Of a DNA stretch of 64,000 nucleotides, positions 56,601-64,000 are shown piece after piece. Under the pieces are notes generated by a model. The model worked only from the letters and a program-made list of their open reading frames with translations, ran no database searches and had not been told where the DNA came from. The DNA is from Volutella citrinella (Eukaryota > Ascomycota > Sordariomycetes > Hypocreales > Nectriaceae). Location of the stretch: the NCBI GenBank assembly GCA_034401135.1, contig JAWZSP010000001.1:3534001-3598000 (forward strand). Direction: 5' to 3'. Position 1 is the stretch's first letter. Each line of letters opens with the position of its first letter. The position numbers were made by a program, and so were the translations under genes.

Positions 56601-58570
56601 ACAAACTCATTCGCTTCGCCATTGACATTTTGAGGTCAATCTTCAAGAAGCATGACAACTTGCGGAATGCTGCCAACATTTCGGGCTTTATTCCAATCTT
56701 GGGCGATGTCATAGTCGGGGGCGAAGACGAGGCCAAGATCTCCGCCTTTCGACTACTCGCCGTCATTGTCAGAGTTCCTTTTGCTACTGATGACGCGGCC
56801 AAGATTTACAAGGTTGCTGTCAAAGAAGCCACCAAGGGCATTTCGATGGCCGTCTCCACTACGACTGACCTATCCCAAGCGGCTCTCAAGATGTTGGCAG
56901 TCGTGCTCCGGGACAGATCAGACACCGAGGTCAAGCCTGCTGCCATCGACATGCTCCTTGGTAGACTTAAAGATGACTTGACGGAGCCGCTGTATCGTCA
57001 CGTCACGTTCAACTTCCTTCGGTCAGTTCTCGACCGCGGCATTGAGACTGCTGCCGTCTACGATACCATGGACTATGTCGGAACAGTCATGATCACCAAT
57101 GACGACAAGGACACCAGGGACCTGGCGAGAGGCGCCTTCTTCCAGTTTGTGAAAGAGTACCCTCAGAAGAAGGCCCGGTGGGCGAAGCAACTCAATTTCG
57201 TGGTTGCCAACCTCAAGTATGAACGGGAGGGCGGACGGATTTCCGTCATGGAGATCATCCATTTGCTACTCCTGAAATCCTCGGATGATTTCGTCCAGGA
57301 AATCGCTGCCACCTGTTTCCTTCCTCTGTTCATGGTACTTGCCAACGATGACAGTGAGAAATGTCGACTTGCGGCTGCAGAGTTGATCAAAGAAATTTTC
57401 CGCAAGGCGGACAAGGAGAAGACCAAGACTTTCTTGGACCTGGTGCGCTCTTGGCTGGAAAAGGACGGCAACGAGGCTGTTCTGAGACTTGCCCTTCTTG
57501 TGTTTGGCTATTATCTCGAGTCCAGTGAAAATGCCTCGAACAACAAGAAGGATTTCAGACTTGTTTACGGCAAGGTTGCGGGGATTTTGGGTGCTGAGGA
57601 CATTCGAGAGGTAGACGGAGACTTGCTCACAGCGACTCTGGGAGTCGTTCGTGCATCGGCTTCTGTATTCCCTGACAAGATTTTCTCGGAAACTAGCGAA
57701 GAGCTGTGGGGGAATGTTGCCAGGTGCCTGGCTCACCGAGATACTCCTGCGCGAGTCGCGGCTATCAGCCTCATCAGCTCGTACCTCGCAGATTTCGCGA
57801 AGCAAGCTGGCAGCACCCCCCTTGGCCAACCGATCGATGGTTCTCACGGCTTGAAACTCGATACCACCAAAGTTGACGACCTCGTTCGTCTTAGTCTGGG
57901 CGTGGTAGGCTCTCGTGATGTTGACGAGGGTCTAGCGGCCGAGGCCACGCAGATTCTTATCTTCTTGGCCTCGCGCCTCCCTGCTGGACCAGAAGACGCG
58001 GAAGATGGGGATGGCGACGAAGACGAGGAGGAAGGAGGCGAGGATGACACCGAACACCAGCAGAAGGATTTGGGATACCTGTTCAGGAGGCTCTCTCACA
58101 TCATCCGTCGGGAGATTCCGCCAAAGGGTGTCGCAATCACACCCAAGGTGGCGGCTATGGAAGTCTTGGAGATTGTCTGTCGCCGGTCATCCCAGGAGCG
58201 CCTACAGCCATCGCTCAAGACCATTCTGACCCCCCTCCACCACCTGACGGATCCATCCATTGCGCCTCCCTTCTCGAACGACGAGGTGTTCAAAACAAAG
58301 CACGAGGGCCTCAAGACCAGAGCGCAGATCGTCATGGACGCCCTGCAGAAGAAGGTTGGCACAGCTGAGTACACGAAACAGCTTCTCACGATCCGCGAAG
58401 AGGTTCGAGCCAAGCGTGAACAGCGGGCAAGCAAGAGGAAGATTGAGGCGATTGCGCACCCCGAAAAGTACGGACGGGACAAGAGGAAGAAGTTTGAGAA
58501 GAACAAGGAGAGGAAGAAGATGCGGTCAAAGGAGCACAGGGACATTAGGCAATCCTACAAGGGGTGGTAG
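50624..58570 (+). CDS. utp20: U3 snoRNP component UTP20 (2 exons)
   Basis: Exons 50624-52005 and 52057-58570 are joined by a 51-nt intron with a perfect ACTAAC branch site, giving 2631 aa, close to the length of other Utp20 proteins (about 2500). It is a giant helical HEAT-repeat protein of the small-subunit processome, needed for 18S rRNA maturation. The start is basic (MPSNSSGRIAKSRKNKKSTP). Family-like segments include RWESFSTKIAKFNSLQPLRK, LKSSDDFVQEIAATCFLPLF and a highly basic nucleolar C-terminus (GRDKRKKFEKNKERKKMRSK, HRDIRQSYKGW). An acidic patch near residue 2465 (EDAEDGDGDEDEEEGGEDD) precedes the end. It starts at the ATG at 50624, not the in-frame codon 63 nt upstream. Confidence 0.94.
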
Positions 58571-58910
58571 AAGTAGGCACGCGGGCCTGGTGGCATTTGG
58601 ACGGCGTTTTGGGCATCAAAAGGGGTTTGACATTCGGATTCGAGGCGTTCATTTTGGGACTTCCGGTGTATATGCACCACGTAGACCAAACTTTGGATCG
58701 GCAGATGCTTGCCGTTGCCTGTTTATTTCACCCTTTATTTAACTAACAAAGAAAGCATTCCTTTGACTCTAGAGATGGGTATCCAGCATCACTGATTTGC
58801 GCCTAAAAATGCCCCTCTCCCCCCCGGTGTATCGTACAAAATCGTTTCTAGAAATACATGCGTGATGATTGACTGGTTCTCCACGACCCAAGATCGATCA
58901 ACCTTTTTTC
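58571..58910. other. Gap between UTP20 and ZIM17 (converging)
   Basis: This 340-nt stretch should hold the two 3' UTRs. It has a C-run at 58818-58825 and A/T-rich parts. No coding frame of note is present. Confidence 0.5.
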
Positions 58911-59474
58911 TTACTTCTCTGTTTCTGTACCAGACGGCTCGGCAGGCAGCTCGTCAGGCCAGAACTCGATGTCGCCGTCCTCGCCGAGGCTACCCCGTTT
59001 GACAAGTTGTCCCTTCTCGCGCATCAGGTCCTCCACGGTGATCTTGCGGTCGCCAAAGATGTTGAGGTGATCGCTGATGACATGTCGGTTACGGCATGAG
59101 GGGCAGGTGATGAGGGTGGATCCGTGGTGGTAGCCCTGCTTGGAGATGTTGTGATGGGAGCGGTGGCCGCAGGGGACGCAGGTGAAGGAGAGCTGATAGT
59201 AGGCGGCGCCCCTGATGTCTGGGCGCTCACCCTCGCTCTTGGGCGCTTCGGCCGACCAGGAGGGCGGCTGCTCTGGCGTCTGCTTTTGCTTTTCTGTAGG
59301 ATCTTGTCGCGGCGGAAGAGGAATCGAGTGGGCTGCGCGCGCGGCGATGGGTTGGATCGCGGGACGGGGCGGCGATGGACGATGGATGGGGAGGCGCAGC
59401 GGGGAGGCACGCAACGGCTGGGGGCGTAGCCGTTGCAGCATCGCAGTCGCTAGGGAGTGTGTCCTGGGTGCCAT
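58911..59474 (-). CDS. zim17: Mitochondrial DNL-type zinc finger protein ZIM17/TIM15/HEP1
   Basis: This single-exon gene encodes 187 aa. The N-terminal 80 residues or so are Arg/Ser/Pro/Ala-rich and form a mitochondrial presequence (MAPRTHSLATAMLQRLRPQP). The DNL zinc-finger domain follows: YYQLSFTCVPCGHRSHHNIS, YHHGSTLITCPSCRNRHVIS, DHLNIFGD. It has two CxxC pairs binding one zinc. Zim17 keeps the mitochondrial Hsp70 (Ssc1) soluble and helps it in import and iron-sulfur work. The C-terminus is acidic. The ATG at 59474 is preferred over an upstream in-frame one because it begins a typical presequence. Confidence 0.93.
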   Translation of the reverse strand: MAPRTHSLATAMLQRLRPQPLRASPLRLPIHRPSPPRPAIQPIAARAAHSIPLPPRQDPTEKQKQTPEQPPSWSAEAPKSEGERPDIRGAAYYQLSFTCVPCGHRSHHNISKQGYHHGSTLITCPSCRNRHVISDHLNIFGDRKITVEDLMREKGQLVKRGSLGEDGDIEFWPDELPAEPSGTETEK

Positions 59475-60134
59475 ATTGAGATGTGCAGCGTTGGTGTTGA
59501 GGTCCAGAAGTAAAGATTTTAGTGCCGTTTTGAGCATACACGCGACAACGTCATTGCCACGGTCCGTGCACCAGCCTCAGACACTTGCGCTGATTGGCTT
59601 CCATGAGCTTCCAGACATGTACTACTAGTCTAATCCCCGACCAAGTGGTCGCAACAACCCTCTCTGGCTACTCATTGCACTTCGAGGCTGGCTGAAGAAC
59701 CAAATTATGGCCTGTTAATTGAGGAATTCGGGTTTGTCTTTTTCTTTTTCTTTTCCATTTGAAAGCGTTCAAGGTTCACCTGCTCTTCACACTCTGAGTT
59801 GAGTACCGTGGCACATGTAATTGTCTCGGAAACTCCAAAAGTGGATTCTGCTCTTGCCTCCCAAGTACAAGGCCCTGCTGGACAAAGCCAAGTGCGATTA
59901 CCAGTTTCTGTCGGGCAATGTCCCAAAAAGAAGGAAATCGAGGCAGTTGCTCTTTCTCACTATCTTTGCTTTCCAGACCAGACGTCTATACCAGAATAAT
60001 CACAGTCACACAAATCTACCCATGCCATCGCCTGCTTCACAACAAAACCCGCTCCTCTTATTAATCTTCGCATCGCCGTTCAAGCATCCGCTAGCCTTAT
60101 TTAGATCTCTATTCACCTGCTCTCTCTAGTAGCT
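59475..60134. other. Intergenic region between ZIM17 and the CAP pseudogene
   Basis: This 660-nt stretch holds the ZIM17 promoter and the region before the broken CAP gene. It is CT-rich before the CAP start (about 60020-60130), which fits a promoter that once served it. Confidence 0.5.
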
Positions 60135-60512
60135 ATGCATCTACGCGCAATCTCGGCCTTCGCTCTCTACATGGCGAGTCGCTTGGCGATGGCTGATGAC
60201 ACGTCGGATGCCATCAACCTGCTAAATCAAGTCCGGGTTTCGAAAGGAGTGCAGCCTCTTTCCTGGAATCCAGACCTCGCCGTTCATGCTCAGTTCTAGG
60301 CGAACCAACTCGCCGCCGGTTTGCAAAATTTCCAACACTCCCCAGCGGATCTACGGCCCAAACAGGGCGAGACACTCTACGAGCACGAGTCAAATCAATG
60401 CAACGACGCCTATCAGTCGCCCATCCAAACAGCCATGCGGGCATGGCTAGCAGAGGAATCGATGTACAACAACCAGCCTGTAACTACTGGACATGAGCCA
60501 TGGCTGCACTAG
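60135..60512 (+). pseudogene. Broken CAP/PR-1-like secreted protein gene
   Basis: From the ATG at 60135 the frame encodes a signal peptide (MHLRAISAFALYMASRLAMA) and the start of a CAP domain (LNQVRVSKGVQPLSWNPDLA). It meets TAG at 60297-60299, where the family normally has an aromatic residue (AQF|ANQLAAG). The same frame then reads on as CAP-like sequence (QGETLYEHESN, AMRAWLAEESMYNNQPVTTG, HEPWLH) to a second TAG at 60510-60512, where Tyr or similar is expected. Family sequence beyond this is badly degraded. CAP/PR-1 (SCP/TAPS) proteins are secreted; in fungi some bind sterols or affect host interaction. TGG to TAG is a G-to-A change, as RIP on the opposite strand would produce. The protein would be truncated and inactive. 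Confidence 0.75.
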
Positions 60513-61428
60513 TGTGAGTTGATAAGCACAGTCACCAGGCGTGTGGTGTTGCTCACGCCCGCTCCAAGCTCAATGCCTATGGTCAGGGTCTGTGCAGATA
60601 GGTTGTGGTCGAGCATACAGCATATCCCAGCCATTCAAAGTCTTTGAGGTGTGCCGCTTCATTCCTGAGGGGAACATGTGAGTCAACCCCGGCGTCCAGG
60701 ATGGTGACGGACATTGCGTGGTAACCAATTTCAGAGTCGGACACAAGCCCTTCTAGAAACCGTCGCAGAAATTATTGTTGCCTTTTGACTCCGATATATC
60801 GGATTTCGGCAAAATGGTTGCTATGGACGCCTCGAGCAGCGGTTCGTCCGGGCGCATCGACATGTTGATGGCGGGAGCTGGAATATGCGGCCGGTGTACC
60901 TTTCGGCGGTTGATAGGACGGTGACCTCAATGAGCATCCCTAGCTGGAATAAATCCTACACTTAGTAATTCTTTCAACGCCAAGCCCGTCCTTGATATCA
61001 ATCGCACGGTTTGATGAAAGTACTAAGCATTGGTAGCCTGAGGTTTGTTCCACTCTCAGCAGCCTCCAGCACACTCAAGTGCCGAGGGCGCTTGGACCAC
61101 CAACTTGGATGATTATGTAACGAGCGCTTGGGCCAGGTCCCGCTGTACCTGGCAAACGCTGAATTTGTGGCCGCAAGGCGACGCGATCTCGAAAAGGTGC
61201 CTCCGTCGCGACTCCATCAAACTGAAGCCTCAATACCATTCGGCTCGGTCAGCAGCCACTCTCCCGCCTGACGACAAGGCTTCACTACCTTCATCTCCAT
61301 CGCATAATCGCAGTTTCTTTTGCCTGGCCACCGAACCCTCTGGGTGAAGCCTAGGGCCCCTCCTGCGCGTCGTCGCCGCTCCCTTTACCCCAGCATGAGA
61401 CGACCCTTGCCGTCTCCCAGCGCGCACA
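60513..61428. other. Degraded CAP remnant and promoter of the SFH1-like gene
   Basis: The first 100-200 nt may contain vestiges of the CAP gene's 3' half (a shifted frame reading VGVAHARSKLNAYGQG). The rest is ordinary intergenic DNA. It becomes CT-rich at 61300-61425, just before the next gene. Confidence 0.45.
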
Positions 61429-63256
61429 ATGGAACGTTCGAAACCCCAGGCCTTTGTGTCGACCTACGCGCCACGACTACGCGGCTACAATAATTCCCTC
61501 TTGACCCCCGTGCTGCCCAGCGCGCCGACCGGGCCTGTCTCCAGGACCACCAAGCGAGGGACCACCATAATCAATTATGCGGAAGATGGCTTCGACGATC
61601 TGGACGATGAAAGTGACGACCCTCGACGTCGGCCAACGGGCCTTCGCAGCTTGCGCAAGGAAGACTCTGTCAGCAGACAGGAGCTAGCGGACAAGGCAGG
61701 CAAGGATACCAAGGCTCCAGTCGAGGTTCAAGGCATCTGGCGCGACTGGATGGGTAAGAACCGCTCCGTGAGGAGTGACCAGCAGAATGCTGCGCAGGCC
61801 AACCTGCCGCTCACTCTGATACCCATACGCATCGACCTCGACATCCCCTCCTTCATCCCGCCTGCGCCTTTCCCGCCGCCGAACCCCAACTCGGTCGACA
61901 TCTCCCTGCCACAGTATCGACAACAAGAGACCACAGTCCCGTATAAGCTCCGCGACATCTTTTGCTGGAACCTCCACGAGACATTAACAACTACAGACCA
62001 ATTCGCGCAGACGCTAGTACAGGACCTTGACTTACCCAACAGGGCAGTCGTAGTGGCCGAGATTAGCAAGCAGATCCGGACTCAATTGGAGGAATATGCC
62101 GGCGTTGCCTTGCACCCGCTCTTCCATACCGAGCAGCAAGCCCCTGTGCCACAGCCTGCTATAGCTGGAACCGGCGGTGGCGCGGTGAATGGAACTCCAC
62201 GACCGAGTTTGGTAGTCAAGTCTCGGGACGAGTCCCCCGCTTCTGCTGTCAGGGGCACTTCGCGACCAGATACCCCGGCCCAGACGGGTGGAATCCCGAC
62301 TCCTTCACAAACACAAGCTCCGGATGTCACTGCCGAAGCTACGCCGATCCCCCAAGACTCTGATGACTTCAACCCGGATGATACGTATCGATGCATCATC
62401 AACTTGAGCCTCAATCTAGCTTCGATGCTCTACACGGACAAGTTTGAGTGGTCACTGCTGCACCCGCCAGGCACGGCTGAAACGTTTGCGAAGGTGACGT
62501 GCGCAGATCTCGGTTTGACTGGAGAATGGATTCCAGCGATGACGCATGCCATCTACGAAGCTGTGCTTCGACTCAAGAAGGAAGCTTGCGAAGCTGGCGG
62601 CCTTGTAACTGGATGGGGCGGACCCCAGCAGGAGCTTCCGAATGACGCTGCCCATGGGGCCGAGGCGGGCTGGAGATATGACCCAGACCAGCTGGCGGAC
62701 GAGTGGGAGCCCAAGGTGGAGATCCTAAGCAAGGAGGAGATTGAGAAGCGCGAAGGCGACCGCGAGCGCCAGGTCCGTCGGCTGCGTCGCGAGACGGCAC
62801 GCTTCAGCTCTACTGCAGGCATGTTGGGTGGCACGCCCTTTGGCGCCCCCATGGAGGTGGAGGAGGAGCGGATGGGGCGGGGAGAACGGTCCAAGAAGAA
62901 GCGTCGCTTCCGCAGCCTGAGCCCACTGGGGCGAAGCGGAACCCCCGGAGGTCGAGGCACGCCAGATGTTGGCGGTTATGGAGGTGGCGGTTCGTTGACT
63001 GACCAGGAGCGACTGCAATGGCGATGCCTCCACTGCCGCATCTGGGGCACCAGCGTATGGGCAGTGCGTGATGGCCCAGCGGGCCCAAGGGTAAGGACTG
63101 ACTTTTTTGTGTTTTAATTGTGTATCTTTTGCTGCATCACCATGCTAACGTGTCGGACAGACTCTCTGCGCCAACTGCGGCTACCTCTATGAGCGGGACC
63201 AACGGCTTCCCCGACAGACTAAGAATCTTCACCTACTGGACATTCGAGCAGTATAG
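61429..63256 (+). CDS. sfh1: SNF5/SFH1-family chromatin-remodelling subunit with C-terminal GATA-like zinc finger (2 exons)
   Basis: Exons 61429-63090 and 63161-63256 are joined by a 70-nt intron with a GCTAAC branch site, giving 585 aa. The N-terminus MERSKPQAFVSTYAPRLRGY, then RGTTIINYAEDGFDDLDDE, resembles Sfh1. The SNF5 domain is about residues 125-390: LPLTLIPIRIDLDI, YKLRDIFCWNLHETLTTTDQ, FAQTLVQDLDLP, and then DDTYRCIINLSLNLASMLYTD and DKFEWSLLHPPGTAETFAKV. This subunit is a core part of SWI/SNF or RSC and bridges the ATPase to the nucleosome acidic patch. The C-terminus holds a GATA-like finger split by the intron: CLHCRIWGTSVWAVRDGPAG, PR|TLCANCGYLYERD. Whether it is Snf5 or Sfh1 is not fully settled; Sfh1 is favoured by the N-terminus. 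Confidence 0.9.
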
Positions 63257-64000
63257 GATGCTTCTGCACGACTAGATCCGCCAGGGATATCACACCCGCA
63301 GCAGCAGCAGCAGCAGATGCCGCCGCCGCCACAAAAACCGCCTGCATTTCCTCGTCTACAACACCGGCGGTCACAGAACCTGGCCCAGTAATAGGCGCTG
63401 CCCCTACCTTTCGTTTCGGGCCAGCCGCACCCAGTGGACAGCCTCGATCGTATTTGCGACGGTCGAGAGAAGAATCACGTTTTATTTTTGGAGTCACTTT
63501 TTTATTTCTTGCGAGTGAAAATGCTCTGGATGGAAAGGGGTATCTCGGCGTCTCGGGAGGAGGACTAATACTCCTCGGTGGGCAGATTTGACGTTGGTAA
63601 TTTCTTCGAGCGGGGGAAGGGGAGGGGAGTGGAGGGGGTAAGGGGGATTTGGCGTGAGCGAGTGTAGAGTACTTGTGTAGAATATATGGGATCAAAATCT
63701 GTTGACAACCTCGCGGGCGATGTCCCTCTCTACACGCTAAAGTCATGGTATCCTGTGCACGCCTTGGTCATATATACAGGTTTTCACATGCGCCTTTGTC
63801 CCAACCGGATAGCCCCCCTTCTTTCGTTGAAGCTCAAAGAGGAGAATATTATTGGTGTAGTGGTAAGTGGAATATAATTCTCATTGCACTCTGAGTTTTT
63901 AATTTGATACAATTCAATAGTACTTGATCATCAATATTATCAATCAACTTGGGCGTATTGATACTACCCTACGAAACATTACATATAGTATTTGCGTAGC
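63257..64000. other. 3' region of the SFH1-like gene to the window edge
   Basis: This stretch holds the SFH1 3' UTR and beyond. The 175-codon minus frame at 63219-63746 overlaps the SFH1 end and has no domain. The last 100 nt are AT-rich. No gene is supported. Confidence 0.5.
63298..63316. repeat. (GCA)6 microsatellite
   Basis: Six GCA units lie in the 3' UTR of the SFH1-like gene, followed by GCC repeats. Confidence 0.9.

Noticed and set aside
63219..63746. 175-codon minus frame at the right end
   Set aside because: It overlaps the SFH1-like final exon and contains only low-complexity Ala/Ser/Pro sequence.

Overview
The window looks like nuclear chromosomal DNA of a filamentous ascomycete, most likely a sordariomycete of the Hypocreales type. 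Coding regions are GC-rich. Most introns are about 48-80 nt, with GT..AG ends and CTAAC/CTGAC branch sites, and promoters are pyrimidine-rich. The best-matching proteins are fungal housekeeping families. I saw no bacterial, phage or CRISPR features and no convincing tRNA or rRNA gene. Splice sites were inferred by eye: wherever a gene is called intact, the exons were required to join in phase and to restore known family motifs.

Layout. 1-910: truncated N-terminal part of an unknown gene on the minus strand. 5.2-8.4 kb: KAR9-like spindle-orientation adaptor. 9.3-10.3 kb: small heat shock protein with a very long Pro/His/Gly-rich N-terminus. 11.4-12.5 kb: F-box-like protein. 12.9-13.3 kb: COX17. 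13.7-14.2 kb: small coiled-coil gene with an apparent one-base frameshift. 14.6-18.3 kb: CCT4 and RPT1, head to head. 18.8-19.5 kb: Cys-rich protein. 20.7-23.9 kb: cytochrome c1 and RanGAP, head to head. 24.7-25.5 kb: unknown protein with a leader intron. 28.0-29.1 kb: proteasome alpha-7. 29.3-32.4 kb: POL5/MYBBP1A-like nucleolar protein. 32.9-37.7 kb: an island of unrecognised genes, two of them broken by in-frame stops that are almost all TGA. 37.7-45.0 kb: a 7.4-kb stretch with no gene I can support. 45.0-46.9 kb: CDC25 phosphatase. 48.6-58.6 kb: DRN1/CWF19-like and UTP20, head to head. 58.9-59.5 kb: ZIM17/TIM15. 60.1-60.5 kb: broken CAP/PR-1-like secreted protein gene. 61.4-63.3 kb: SFH1/SNF5 chromatin-remodelling subunit with a C-terminal GATA-like zinc finger.

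Two functional themes recur: protein quality control (Hsp20, CCT4, RPT1, alpha-7, ZIM17) and nucleolar or RNA work (POL5, UTP20, DRN1). Respiratory assembly (COX17, CYT1) and cell-cycle/nuclear functions (KAR9, RanGAP, CDC25, SFH1) fill the rest. These are dispersed genes, not an operon or a biosynthetic cluster. The strongest candidate for something undescribed is the 32.9-37.7 kb island. Its proteins match nothing I recognise, and its pattern of premature stops suggests repeat-induced point mutation or similar C-to-T decay.
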